NCBI GenBank assembly: GCA_002350765.1
Contig: DEFK01000029.1
Coordinates: 1-28,370, forward strand
DNA length: 28,370 nt
Direction: 5' to 3'
DNA from: Ruminococcaceae bacterium UBA2854
Lineage (GTDB): Bacteria; Bacillota; Clostridia; Oscillospirales; Acutalibacteraceae
Shown: piece by piece, positions 17,101 through 25,270 of the stretch
How the letters are laid out: the number at the start of each line of letters is the position of its first letter
How positions within the stretch are numbered: the stretch's first letter is position 1
Made by a program: the position numbers and the translations under genes
The notes under the pieces: model-generated
Seen by the model: the letters and a program-made list of their open reading frames with translations, nothing else
Database searches by the model: none
What the model was told of the DNA's origin: nothing

Positions 17101-17817
17101 GACAATTTTATCCGCTGTTTCCAGAATCTCCTCAAAATATCGTATCGACACCTGCAGTCTTTGCAGGGCTATTTCTGCAAAGATTGTCTCTTTCAGCGGC
17201 ACCGACGGATGATACATCGCCGCCGCTTTTTGCAGCCAGCCCTCCATATCGGGATGTGCAGACACTTTGCGATATACTTCCAACAAGGATTTTTCAAGCT
17301 GCGTGTCATTTTTCGGTGAAGAAAGTATCGTACTTAAAAGCCGGAATGCCTGTGTGTTTTCACCGTATTTCTTTTCAATGATATCTGACATGAGACGATA
17401 CTTTATCACTGACAGTTCCGTATCTTCTGCTATCCGAAAATCCTGACTGATATCCAGAGCCGAAAAATTCTCCCTGACAATCCTGCTGCAAAAACTATGC
17501 ACCGTACAGATATCCGCATTCGGCAACAATACCTGCTGACGACGAAGGTGCATATTTTCGGGATCGGCTTTCAGCAGCTTTTCTACTTCCTTCAGAATTC
17601 TCTGTTTCATTTCTGCTGCCGCTGCTTTCGTAAATGTCACAATCAAAAGCCTGTCCGCATAGACCGGATTCTCTTCCTTCAGCAGCATTTCAATGACTCT
17701 CTGAACAAGCACTCTTGTTTTGCCCGAACCTGCCGCCGCCGAAACAACTACCGAGCCGCCCGATGCATAAATCGCCGATTCCTGCTCTTTTGTAAAATTC
17801 ATTTTATCGTCCGCCAT
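14164..17817 (-). CDS. addA: Helicase-nuclease AddA (RexA), double-strand break repair
   Basis: AddA is the UvrD-like helicase and 3'-strand nuclease of the AddAB complex, which resects double-strand breaks for RecA. The 1217 residues match the usual size. Walker A AAAGSGKT is at 27-34, and the Walker B/motif II stretch VDEFQDTN is near residue 405. Later helicase motifs are clear (LDKNFRSR, MSIHHSKGLEYPV, LYVAMTRARE). The C-terminal RecB-type nuclease has D1153 and the D1166-Y-K1168 motif. GGAGG 9 bases upstream supports the start, which lies 14 bases inside the end of addB, so the two are coupled. The C-terminus appears complete. Confidence 0.97.
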   Translation of the reverse strand: MADDKMNFTKEQESAIYASGGSVVVSAAAGSGKTRVLVQRVIEMLLKEENPVYADRLLIVTFTKAAAAEMKQRILKEVEKLLKADPENMHLRRQQVLLPNADICTVHSFCSRIVRENFSALDISQDFRIAEDTELSVIKYRLMSDIIEKKYGENTQAFRLLSTILSSPKNDTQLEKSLLEVYRKVSAHPDMEGWLQKAAAMYHPSVPLKETIFAEIALQRLQVSIRYFEEILETADKIVYENPKAFCKDTATSAEKKLNSQQAFVLRLRELAEKKDWNGISKAVVGYEKQKYLAPRGKEVLVSKEELQTLKIGFGNIDNEIEKQLKPIFGITEEVYQSDTQQIYPAVCCMCEIVREFAESFLEKKKEKGILDFSDLEHLTLELLRGEKENEKSALAEMISQKYDAVMVDEFQDTNEIQDKIFRYVSRNEENMFVVGDVKQSIYRFREAMPEIFKSRIRNSADYQEGGEFPACIRLDKNFRSRQEVVDSVNFVFHTIMSEYMGDIAYDEKETMKAGAVYPEKSDSSYETEIHVLNGYPESEEEKDNRTEYEKEAVYIAKIIRQMIKNGFQVSDNGKLRTARYSDFCILMRYVSSHANDYSDMINQYGVPTYVSQPYSLLECYETNRVLSLLKAVDNRQQDIPMLAVMLCPVFGFTPDDLAFLKVSYHAEHLYSKVFSCSGIENEEETPNTEIPDGLQEKCRQFIVLLDDLRKLSVTLSVSELTEVFFEKTGYTAVISAMPNGDIRVKNLRKLMSFIRDYESGAKGNLSEFVRYISYLEKNGTEISADDTAPENSVKIMSIHHSKGLEYPVCILAGMNMKGDSVPPDIYCHKTLGFGMKMTDSATLCKYDTLQRNIIRQSAEHEELSEAMRVLYVAMTRAREKLIAVVTLGGRKTSKKSSKTPKKPSDPLSEKLKEIASYVKITDGRIEPHCVENAETFGNWILMCALTHPSMKALREKADAEDIIPLPTVSEWKYVESRPGSEKTGETVQQEEQAEPDGELLRLLEERFKETYRHESRVTIPAKVSASLLVHQEASDSYIAKTRPSFMQESSLTGAEKGTAMHTFLQYADFGNLGERIREEKKRLLEAGKLSQEQYDNIPEEDVKAFTHSETYKSMIQAEKIYREYQFTVNISAKDVDESYDAEEKVILQGAMDCLVYDSDGLTIIDYKTDHVHSLSELKRRYARQLALYKNAAEQIFEKPVKKCLIYSIRLGQEIEI

Positions 17818-20800
17818 TGTTGTTTTCCTCCTCCTCCATCTTTTTCAGTGTTTCTGCTGCCGAATATTTCCATATATTCTGTGAACGCTTGCCCTCCTCA
17901 AAACCACACACGCTCTTATAATCACAGTACAGACACGCATCTGCCGACATTTTCACCGGATTTCTCTCCACTCTGCCGCTGAACAGTGACTCTGCCATTG
18001 TCATCAGTTTTTTGTCTATATATGAAAAAATTTTTCCGTAGTCCTCCAGAGATACCAGACTGTCATTTCCTGACGGAATATAGATTCCAAGCATTCCTTC
18101 CTCCATTGCTGACAAAATCTCCGTATCATTAATCAAAAGACCGCTCATTCTGAAATTTTTCTGTTGTTCTTTCATACTGTCTTTCATGGTCTCTTCCGAG
18201 CGGAACGGCTCTGATTTGGGTTTCGGGGTGGACGGCATATACAAAATCCCTGCCGGCAGCAGTTCATATTTCCGATCCTCCGAATACCGCTTTCCGCCGT
18301 TTTTCTCAATGGCGGACAAATACAGCAGCATTTGCATATTCAGTCCGTAATACACATCCGACAACTGAAATGTCCTGATTCCTGTTTTATAATCTACAAT
18401 ACGGATATATTTCCGATTGTCTTTGACATACGTGTCCACACGGTCTATTTTTCCTGTCAAAGAAATTTTCTCGCCTGTCGGCAGCTGCAATTCATACGAC
18501 GGTATATCCGCTTTTTCTCCGCCAATCTGTAGTTCAACATCCGTCGGAACAAATTTACTCACTGCAAATTCCTCTATCAGACGCTTCAGCACTACAGACA
18601 GATTTCTCTGTATTACGCCAAACTGTGCCATGAATCGTTCCATATTTTCCGTACTGTCACTCAGCATCTCCATATACCGCCGCACATATTTGCCGACCAA
18701 TCCCGAAATTCTTTCCGTATCGCTTTGTTTCAGCGTTTCAAAATCTTCATTTCTGATAATATTTTCCAGAATATAATGCACAACACTTCCATAAGTACTT
18801 GCATCCATTCTGACCTGCTTTCTCGGATAGGCTTTTAGTCCGTAACGACAAAAATACGCAAACGGACAACTGTAATACATTTCCGCCTGAGATGCCGATA
18901 ATTTTATCTCATTCCCGCCAAAAACCGCTTTTGCAAACGCTTTGTGCTGTATCTGATACGGTGCGTCACTGACAGAACGCTCTATCGCTTCACAATTCGA
19001 GCGAAATTCCTCCGACTGACGGAAATACTCTTTCAATGCATTCGCTCTGGGGGTATTTTCATTCCAAAGAGCTGCACATTCCTCAAAGCTCTGTTTCGGT
19101 GTGAAAAATATCTCTTCATCTGACAACATGGATTTTTTCTTTACTGCCACATTCTTTAAAACAGACTGTATTTCCGTGAATATCACCGACGGCTTGAAAT
19201 TCTCTCCCTTGGCGTTGGAAAGATGACAGCTTACAAACAGCTTTTCCGAAGGTTCCGACAGTGCCGTATAAGCATTGTATTTCTCAATCAGTGCCATATC
19301 ATACACAGACCGGTGCAGCGGCAGATTCATCGCAATCAGTTCACTTCTTTCACTGTCACTGAAAAATCCCGAACCTGATACCGCCGCCGGAAATGCTCCT
19401 TCCATTGCCCCTATCGCAAATACCGCTTTCGGACACTCTGCAATAATATTGCCTGCCCGTCCTATTGTCACCTGATCTATCGTCTGCGGTATATCCGAAA
19501 TCGGACTGTTCTGAATCATCAGTTTCAAAAACTCCGCATAGCGTCTGCTGCTCACCGGAACCTCTTTTAAAATGTGATACATTTTATCTAAAATATCCAT
19601 TGCAATATCCCATACACGGGCTTCCGTTTCTTTCGCCTTGAGACTGCCCTGCTCTCCGAAAGACGCTGTCAGGTGACGCAGACTGCTCTGCACGTCCAGT
19701 TCTTCCAGAAGTTCATACACCGCAACCGAAATTTCTCCTCCGTTCTGTGCCCTTTTCAGCTTCTGTGAAAAATGTATCAGCGGTTCCATCACCTTCTGAC
19801 GCATTTTCTCTATCTCTGCCAGCTTTTCATTGGCAGCCGTCGTCTTTTGCATCATATTTCCGTCAGGATCCATTGTGAATTCTTTTGTCCAGCGTTTTCC
19901 TCTGATATCCCACATATACACATAATTTTCCAGTGTACATATTTCCGATTCCGAAAGATTCGTCAGCTCTGTTTTTAAAAACGTGAAAATATACTCCGTT
20001 GCAAATGACGAATGAACCATATCAAATACCGACATGATTAATTTGATCAGCGAATTTCCTTCCAGCGATTTTTTGTCTGACATAAAAAACGGTATCCTGT
20101 ATTTCGGAAACTCCGATTCTATGATATATCTGTATCTTTCCGGCTCACGGCAAATCACCGTAATATCCCGATAAGCATAGTTTTCTTGTCTCACAAGCCG
20201 ACAAATATCCGCAGCCGTCCGGCGAATTTCATCATATTCGTCCTCCGCTTCATAAAGTCTCACCGAATCATCTGTTCCATCATAACTTTTCCCCTTAAAA
20301 CGAAAGATATTCGCTTCCACTGCTTTCAGCGACTCCGAATGAAAGCGTTTTGGCTCCGTCAACAGTACTGTCGGCAATATCTCTATCTGATATTCTTCCG
20401 CAAAGGCTCTCAGTTTCTGCATTGTCCTGCACGGCTCTTTGAAAATCGAATTTTCTGCCTTTTCCGTACCTGTGCCCTCACATCCCAGACTCATCCCCAC
20501 ATAATCCGCCTGCTCTATGATCGTTTCCACTACTTTATATTCCTGTCCCGAAAATCCGTTGAAAGAATCAAAATATACTTTTTTTCCTTTAAAAACATGA
20601 TGCTTACATAAGATTTCATACAGTCTTGTCAGGTCATCATCCGGATTGGAATAACTCCGGTTCAGGATTGCATCATACGCTGCATAGATAATGGCACTTT
20701 CCTTCAATTTCTCTTTCAGACGTTCATCCGATATGCTTTCCGCTGCTGTCAGAAGCTCCTCCGGCAGTATCGAACACGCTTTGTATTCATTCACGATCCC

Positions 20801-21157
20801 CAGCATTAACTGGGCAAAATCCGCTTTTTTTACTCTGCCTGCATACAGTGAAAGCTGCTCTTCTGCCTGCTCTGCCGCTATACTCATCAATACCGCTTTG
20901 ACACCGTCACTGACTTTCTTTTTCGTATTTTCCCCATACTCCGCCTCTAAACGATCATACAGTCTTTTAAATCCGTACACCTGTATTTTGGATGCCTTTT
21001 TTGCTCCCATACTGTTCAGAATCTTTTTTTCATTCTGAAAGGTACTCTGATCGGGTACGATCAGTATCACATTTTCCAACTGCTTTTCCGAACATATTCT
21101 CTGATGAATTTCCTCTGTTTTGCCGCTGCCGCTTCTGCCCGTAAAAAATTGTAACAT
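17804..21157 (-). CDS. addB: Helicase-nuclease AddB (RexB)
   Basis: AddB partners AddA; it carries the other nuclease and, in Bacillus, the Chi-scanning site. The protein has 1117 residues. A P-loop GRSGSGKT is at 7-14. The nuclease motif includes D905 (GKIDRVD) and D922-Y-K924 (VDYKTG). The four iron-sulphur cysteines are present: C764 (YSCPFAYF), C1075, C1078 and C1084, so this is the iron-sulphur AddB class. The start follows GGAG by 9 bases and is 17 bases after the phosphatase gene, all on one strand. Gene order addB-addA is standard in Firmicutes. Confidence 0.96.
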   Translation of the reverse strand: MLQFFTGRSGSGKTEEIHQRICSEKQLENVILIVPDQSTFQNEKKILNSMGAKKASKIQVYGFKRLYDRLEAEYGENTKKKVSDGVKAVLMSIAAEQAEEQLSLYAGRVKKADFAQLMLGIVNEYKACSILPEELLTAAESISDERLKEKLKESAIIYAAYDAILNRSYSNPDDDLTRLYEILCKHHVFKGKKVYFDSFNGFSGQEYKVVETIIEQADYVGMSLGCEGTGTEKAENSIFKEPCRTMQKLRAFAEEYQIEILPTVLLTEPKRFHSESLKAVEANIFRFKGKSYDGTDDSVRLYEAEDEYDEIRRTAADICRLVRQENYAYRDITVICREPERYRYIIESEFPKYRIPFFMSDKKSLEGNSLIKLIMSVFDMVHSSFATEYIFTFLKTELTNLSESEICTLENYVYMWDIRGKRWTKEFTMDPDGNMMQKTTAANEKLAEIEKMRQKVMEPLIHFSQKLKRAQNGGEISVAVYELLEELDVQSSLRHLTASFGEQGSLKAKETEARVWDIAMDILDKMYHILKEVPVSSRRYAEFLKLMIQNSPISDIPQTIDQVTIGRAGNIIAECPKAVFAIGAMEGAFPAAVSGSGFFSDSERSELIAMNLPLHRSVYDMALIEKYNAYTALSEPSEKLFVSCHLSNAKGENFKPSVIFTEIQSVLKNVAVKKKSMLSDEEIFFTPKQSFEECAALWNENTPRANALKEYFRQSEEFRSNCEAIERSVSDAPYQIQHKAFAKAVFGGNEIKLSASQAEMYYSCPFAYFCRYGLKAYPRKQVRMDASTYGSVVHYILENIIRNEDFETLKQSDTERISGLVGKYVRRYMEMLSDSTENMERFMAQFGVIQRNLSVVLKRLIEEFAVSKFVPTDVELQIGGEKADIPSYELQLPTGEKISLTGKIDRVDTYVKDNRKYIRIVDYKTGIRTFQLSDVYYGLNMQMLLYLSAIEKNGGKRYSEDRKYELLPAGILYMPSTPKPKSEPFRSEETMKDSMKEQQKNFRMSGLLINDTEILSAMEEGMLGIYIPSGNDSLVSLEDYGKIFSYIDKKLMTMAESLFSGRVERNPVKMSADACLYCDYKSVCGFEEGKRSQNIWKYSAAETLKKMEEEENNNGGR

Positions 21158-21174
21158 CCGGATTCTCTCCCCTC

Positions 21175-21891
21175 TTATTCATTATCGGAAGAATAAAATT
21201 CTTCTCCCGTATCAAGACAAATCGCTCCCAGTCTGCCGCCCCTGAAACACGCTCCGCAGTCAATCGCTATATGTCCGTTATTTCGATAAATCCGCCCCGG
21301 ATGTGGATTTTCTTTTATCAACTGTGTCGGTGTATGTCCCGTGACAACTATCTTATCTTCAAAATATCTCTGCCGATAGTCCGCTCTTTCCCATATCAGT
21401 TCTTCCAATGCATAATCTTCCATCTTTTTGTCAGGGGAAAAATTGCTCAGTCCTGCATGAACCAACAAATATTCCTGTCCGTTCACCGTCAGTTCTTCAT
21501 ATACCAGAAATTCTCCGATATAATCTATCACCACTTGCTGCATTTCACGGTCAAGTCTGCGGAATTCATCAACCGTTGTCGAGAAACCATTCTCCTGCCA
21601 CAGCAGCAGGGCTTCCATCATCTCCCGATCCAGACCGTCAATACTCTCTTCCGTGATTTCCTGCATCAGAAACGGCAGACACCGCAGTCCCATAATTTCA
21701 TGATTGCCAACGATGGGAATCACATTTGCCATTCCCATAATCTTTATCATTACCTTGATAGGATGCGGACCTCTGTCCAATATATCTCCCAGAATATAAA
21801 GTTTGTCACTTTCTTTCAGGTCGATTTTCTCCAGTATTTCCATCAATTTATCATACTCTCCGTGAATATCCGATACAACATATACTGCCAA
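21175..21891 (-). CDS. PPP-type serine/threonine phosphatase or bis-phosphate phosphoesterase
   Basis: The 238-residue protein shows the PPP-family core: D8-x-H10 (SDIHGEY), GDxxDRG at 35-41, GNHE at 62-65, HAGL near residue 168 and GHTPT near 202. Relatives include bacterial PrpA-like phosphatases and symmetrical dinucleotide hydrolases; sequence alone does not decide the substrate. The start is a TTG codon (21891-21889), 9 bases after GGAG, as no ATG fits. It leads the run into addB with a 17-base gap. A weak extended -10 (TGCTATGAT) lies upstream near 21924-21932, but I see no convincing -35. A repair role is not established by the linkage. Confidence 0.88.
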   Translation of the reverse strand: MAVYVVSDIHGEYDKLMEILEKIDLKESDKLYILGDILDRGPHPIKVMIKIMGMANVIPIVGNHEIMGLRCLPFLMQEITEESIDGLDREMMEALLLWQENGFSTTVDEFRRLDREMQQVVIDYIGEFLVYEELTVNGQEYLLVHAGLSNFSPDKKMEDYALEELIWERADYRQRYFEDKIVVTGHTPTQLIKENPHPGRIYRNNGHIAIDCGACFRGGRLGAICLDTGEEFYSSDNE

Positions 21892-21956
21892 TTTTATTCA
21901 CTCCTCTTCTGCATTTCATCATCATAGCACACCGGCTGTACCTTTTTCTGTATATC

Positions 21957-21984
21957 AAAATGCACCGAATTGCTTCGGTGCATT
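21957..21984 (-). terminator. Terminator after prfB
   Basis: AATGCACCGAA (21959-21969) pairs exactly with TTCGGTGCATT (21974-21984) around a 4-base loop, followed on the minus strand by TTTT. It lies 6 bases past the prfB stop. Confidence 0.85.
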
Positions 21985-21990
21985 CCGGAA

Positions 21991-23124
21991 TTATTCTTCT
22001 GTAAAATCTTCATGCAGTTTATTCAGGCTTGCTGCTTTCAGATACGCATTGATAAACCCATCCAGATCGCCGTCCATCACCGCATTGATATTGCCTGTTT
22101 CATAACTCGTTCTGTGGTCTTTTACCATTGTATACGGCATAAACACGTAGGAGCGGATCTGGCTTCCCCAGGTTATTTCCTTCTGGACGCCCTTAATATC
22201 CTCGATTTTATCGAGATGCTCGCGCTCTTTAATCTCCATTAACTTAGAAGCGAGCATTTTCATAGCGACGTCGCGGTTCTGGTACTGGCTTCTTTCTACC
22301 TGGCTCGCTACTACGATTCCCGTAGGGATATGGGTAAGACGAACGGCCGAGGAGGTTTTATTTACCTTCTGGCCACCCGCTCCGCTGGCGCGGTAAACGT
22401 CCATTTTAATATCCTCGGGGTTAATATCGACCTTTATATCGTCGTTGATTTCGGGCATAACCTCTAACGACGCGAAGCTCGTATGGCGTCTGCCCTGGGA
22501 GTCGAAGGGAGATACGCGTACAAGTCTATGAACTCCCGCCTCGCTTTTTAGATAACCGTAGGCGTTTTCGCCCTCGATAAGCAGTACCGCGGATTTTAAA
22601 CCCGCCTCGTCGCCGTCGAGATAGTCAACGGTTTTAACCTTAAAATTATGCGCCTCTGCCCAGCGGTTGTACATACGGAAAAGCATCTCCGCCCAGTCCT
22701 GAGCCTCGGTGCCGCCCGAGCCCGCGTGGAACGTAAGCACGGCGTTATTCTTATCGTACTCGCCCGTAAGGAGGGTTTTAAGCTTCTGGCGTGCAAGCTC
22801 GTTTTCTACAGCCTCGACCTCGGAAAGCGCCTCGTCGTATAAGCCCTCGTCCTCTTCCTCGTTGGCAAGCTCAATTAAAGCCGCCGCGTCGTCGTAATGC
22901 TCGACCAGCTTATTATATTCCTCTACCGTACCCTTTAAGGCGCCTGTTTTCTGTAAAACAGACTGGGATTTTTCTACGTCATCCCAGAACCCCGGCTCGG
23001 TAGCTTTAAGCTCAAGCTGCTCGATTTCCGACATAAGGGATTTTAACCCTAACGCGTCGGATAAATCGTCTATATCGGGCTTTGAGCCTTCCAGTCTTAG
23101 TAAAAGTTCCTCGAATTGAACCAT
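21991..23124 (-). CDS. prfB: Peptide chain release factor 2
   Basis: RF2 ends translation at UGA and UAA. The 377-residue protein is full length and open throughout. The stop-codon recognition tripeptide SPF is at 205-207 and the catalytic GGQ at 250-252. There is no internal UGA or frameshift near codon 25, where many bacteria have the self-regulating RF2 frameshift; here the frame reads through SDALGLKSLMSEI. GAGGT precedes the ATG by 7 bases. Codon use changes sharply at about codons 318-330: the last 50 codons look like the genes to the left, the first 315 like the genes to the right. The reading frame is kept across that point. Confidence 0.97.
   Translation of the reverse strand: MVQFEELLLRLEGSKPDIDDLSDALGLKSLMSEIEQLELKATEPGFWDDVEKSQSVLQKTGALKGTVEEYNKLVEHYDDAAALIELANEEEDEGLYDEALSEVEAVENELARQKLKTLLTGEYDKNNAVLTFHAGSGGTEAQDWAEMLFRMYNRWAEAHNFKVKTVDYLDGDEAGLKSAVLLIEGENAYGYLKSEAGVHRLVRVSPFDSQGRRHTSFASLEVMPEINDDIKVDINPEDIKMDVYRASGAGGQKVNKTSSAVRLTHIPTGIVVASQVERSQYQNRDVAMKMLASKLMEIKEREHLDKIEDIKGVQKEITWGSQIRSYVFMPYTMVKDHRTSYETGNINAVMDGDLDGFINAYLKAASLNKLHEDFTEE
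22134..22190. other. Codon-use and CpG breakpoint inside prfB
   Basis: To the left, prfB codons are CTG, GAA, GCA and ACA rich, like addB and addA. To the right, the same gene uses GAG, CTT/TTA, CCC, TCC and GCG/GCC, with frequent CpG, like galU and the UPF0210 gene. The change falls in the part encoding EITWGSQIRSYVFMPYT, among the most conserved of RF2. This marks a recombination point or an assembly join. Confidence 0.7.
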
Positions 23125-23169
23125 ATAAATTACCTCTTTTTAAACCTATTGTTTTTAAAGCTGTTGTTT

Positions 23170-23198
23170 ATTATAGCAAATTTATGTGACTATGTAAA
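23170..23198 (-). promoter_or_regulatory. Promoter of prfB
   Basis: Minus-strand TTTACA (23198-23193), 17 bases, TATAAT (23175-23170). It is divergent from the promoter at 23206. Confidence 0.78.
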
Positions 23199-23205
23199 TA
23201 ATTAT

Positions 23206-23234
23206 TTGATTTTTTCTGTAAATAATGGTATTAT
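23206..23234 (+). promoter_or_regulatory. Promoter of the RING-type membrane protein-galU unit
   Basis: TTGATT (23206-23211), 17 bases, TATTAT (23229-23234). Only 7 bases separate this -35 box from the prfB -35 box, so the two polymerases may compete. Confidence 0.65.
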
Positions 23235-23274
23235 AAATAAAATATACTAAGATAAAAACTTTTCAGGAGAATAT

Positions 23275-24261
23275 ATGGATTTTGAAGGTATAAAATGTCC
23301 TGTCTGCAATATTGAATTTAAAGACGGCGACGATATAGTAGTATGTCCCGAATGCGGTACACCTCACCACAGGGAATGTTACGAAAAAGAAAACCGATGC
23401 TTCTATGACAACAGGCACGGCGAAGGTTTCAGCTTTGAAAAAGAACCCGTTTCGGATAACAGCGCTCAGCAAAGCGATAACCCTGATACGATAATCTGCG
23501 CGAGATGTAAAAGCGAAAACCCGAAGGGAATGTTTTACTGCGGAAAATGCGGTTTTCCCCTATCCGCTCAACAGAACGCTCAGGCTGACAGCCAGCAGGA
23601 AATCCCCAATTTCGCGAGCTTTATGGACCCGATGGCGGGAGTTAATCCGCAGGAGGATATGGGCGAAGGAGTTACAGCGGGCGAGATTTCCAAGTTCGTA
23701 CAGAACAACACTCCCTACTTTATAAGGGTATTCAACAATATCAAGAAATTCTCAAGAGGAAGATTCAGCTTCGTAGGCTTTTTATTCAGCGGAGGATATC
23801 TCCTCTACCGCAAGATGTACAAGATAGGCGCGATTATTACGGCGGTTATGCTTTTACTCTGGACCGCGGAATTATTCATTCACTACTGCACCCCCGCAGG
23901 TCAGCAGATGATTGAGCTTATGAACAACTACTACGAAAACGCCGCTAATTCCACCGAGGCTGTAAACGAGCTCTTTAAAGGAATTTCCGAGCTCAGCATT
24001 ACTAATCTGATATTGCTTTGTACAATGTATTTCTGTTCGATAGCCCAGCTTATTTTAAGAATAATTGTAGGTATTTTCGCGAACAGATGGTATTTTAAGC
24101 ATTGTAAAACCGCAATCTCGAAGATAAAAACCGAAAACGATAATCCCGAAAGCCAGCTACAGGCTAAGGGAGGCGTTAACACAGCTATCGCGATAAGTAT
24201 GTTTATCGTGTATCTGACCATTGAGTTTATCCCTTTCTTTATTTCAGGAGGTACGTTATGA
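23275..24261 (+). CDS. RING-like/zinc-ribbon multi-pass membrane protein
   Basis: The 328-residue protein begins with a prokaryotic RING-type zinc-binding domain: C8, C11, C24, C27, H31 or H32, C35 and C42. A zinc ribbon follows (C75, C78, C89, C92). After a Q-rich linker come four hydrophobic segments at about 165-178, 183-204, 242-268 and 302-324. The part FVGFLFSGGYLLYRKMYKIGA with a later GIFANRWYFKHC resembles DUF2628-type membrane proteins. AGGAG before ATG supports the start. Its last codons contain the galU ribosome site, and the stop overlaps the galU ATG by four bases (ATGA), so the two are tightly coupled. Function is unknown; a membrane sensor or scaffold linked to UDP-glucose supply is only an inference. 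Confidence 0.85.
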   Translation: MDFEGIKCPVCNIEFKDGDDIVVCPECGTPHHRECYEKENRCFYDNRHGEGFSFEKEPVSDNSAQQSDNPDTIICARCKSENPKGMFYCGKCGFPLSAQQNAQADSQQEIPNFASFMDPMAGVNPQEDMGEGVTAGEISKFVQNNTPYFIRVFNNIKKFSRGRFSFVGFLFSGGYLLYRKMYKIGAIITAVMLLLWTAELFIHYCTPAGQQMIELMNNYYENAANSTEAVNELFKGISELSITNLILLCTMYFCSIAQLILRIIVGIFANRWYFKHCKTAISKIKTENDNPESQLQAKGGVNTAIAISMFIVYLTIEFIPFFISGGTL

Positions 24262-25133
24262 AAATAAGAAAAGCTATAATCCCCGCGGCGGGATTCGGCA
24301 CAAGAGTTCTCCCCGCTACCAAAAGTATGCCCAAGGAAATGTTCCCGATTGTAGACAAGCCTACAATCCAGTACATTGTCGAGGAAGCCGTAGCGGCGGG
24401 TATTACCGATATTATGATTATCACTAACCGCGGCAAGGGCGTTATTGAGGATCACTTCGACTACTCTCCCGAGCTCGAGATGAATCTTAAAAAATCGGGT
24501 AAGACCGACTTTTTAGAGCAGGTTCGCGGTATAGCCAACCTCGCGGATATTACCTTTATCCGCCAGAAAGAGATGAAGGGCTTAGGACACGCTGTGCTAA
24601 AGGCTAAGGCGTTTGTCGGCGACGAGCCGTTCGCGGTACTTTTCGGCGACGGTGTAATCGACTGCGAGAATACTCCCGCTATCAAACAGCTTATCGACGT
24701 TTACGGTGAGTTCGGCGAAGGCGTGCTCGGAGTTAAAAAGGTTCCCGAGAGCGAGATACATAAGTACGGCTCGCTTAAAGTCGAGAATATCCACGATAAC
24801 GTATTTAAATGCACCGATATGGTTGAAAAGCCGCAGACTAAGGAGGAAGTGCTCTCGCTGTACTCTATTACCGACCGAGTTGTACTTCCGCCGAGTATCT
24901 TTGAAATACTCGAAAGAACTAAACCGGGAGCGGGCGGTGAGATCCAGCTTACCGACGCTATGAAGGAAATTGCCGTTACCAAGGGTATGACCGCTGTTGA
25001 GATGGAGGGCAACCGCTTCGATATGGGCAATAAGTTTGGCGTTTTAAAGGCGAATATCGACGTCGGTTTAAATCACCCCGAAACTAAAGACCAGCTTAAA
25101 GAATACATAAAAAAACTTGCCAAAGAGTTTTAA
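24258..25133 (+). CDS. galU: UTP-glucose-1-phosphate uridylyltransferase
   Basis: GalU makes UDP-glucose from UTP and glucose-1-phosphate, feeding cell-envelope glycans and galactose metabolism. The 291 residues are the normal bacterial length. The nucleotide-binding signature IPAAGFGTRVLPATKSMPKE lies at 8-27 with the DKP motif just after. Other family marks are FGDGVIDC, the lysine in VEKPQTKEE and GGEIQLTDAM. GGAGG 6 bases before the ATG lies within the end of the upstream membrane-protein gene. A terminator follows at 25219. Identification is firm. Confidence 0.96.
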   Translation: MKIRKAIIPAAGFGTRVLPATKSMPKEMFPIVDKPTIQYIVEEAVAAGITDIMIITNRGKGVIEDHFDYSPELEMNLKKSGKTDFLEQVRGIANLADITFIRQKEMKGLGHAVLKAKAFVGDEPFAVLFGDGVIDCENTPAIKQLIDVYGEFGEGVLGVKKVPESEIHKYGSLKVENIHDNVFKCTDMVEKPQTKEEVLSLYSITDRVVLPPSIFEILERTKPGAGGEIQLTDAMKEIAVTKGMTAVEMEGNRFDMGNKFGVLKANIDVGLNHPETKDQLKEYIKKLAKEF

Positions 25134-25176
25134 TTTCAATAATTTCTACAAAAAAAGAAACAAATCTTTAATATCC

Positions 25177-25205
25177 TTGAAAAAACAATTTATCAGTGAT
25201 ATAAT
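25177..25205 (+). promoter_or_regulatory. Orphan promoter firing into a terminator
   Basis: TTGAAA (25177-25182), 17 bases, TATAAT (25200-25205). The predicted start near 25212 is only about 7 bases before the terminator stem, and no plus-strand gene follows. Either it makes a very short RNA or it is a chance match in AT-rich DNA. Confidence 0.5.
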
Positions 25206-25218
25206 TTATGCAACAACG

Positions 25219-25251
25219 AAAGGCAATGAAGCTTTCCGCTTCATTGCCTTT
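25219..25251. terminator. Bidirectional terminator between galU and the PHP gene
   Basis: AAAGGCAATGAAGC (25219-25232) pairs exactly with 25238-25251 over 14 bases around a 5-base loop. Short A/T runs lie on both sides, which suits the two converging genes. Confidence 0.85.
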
Positions 25252-25270
25252 AACTATTTTAATTAAGTTT

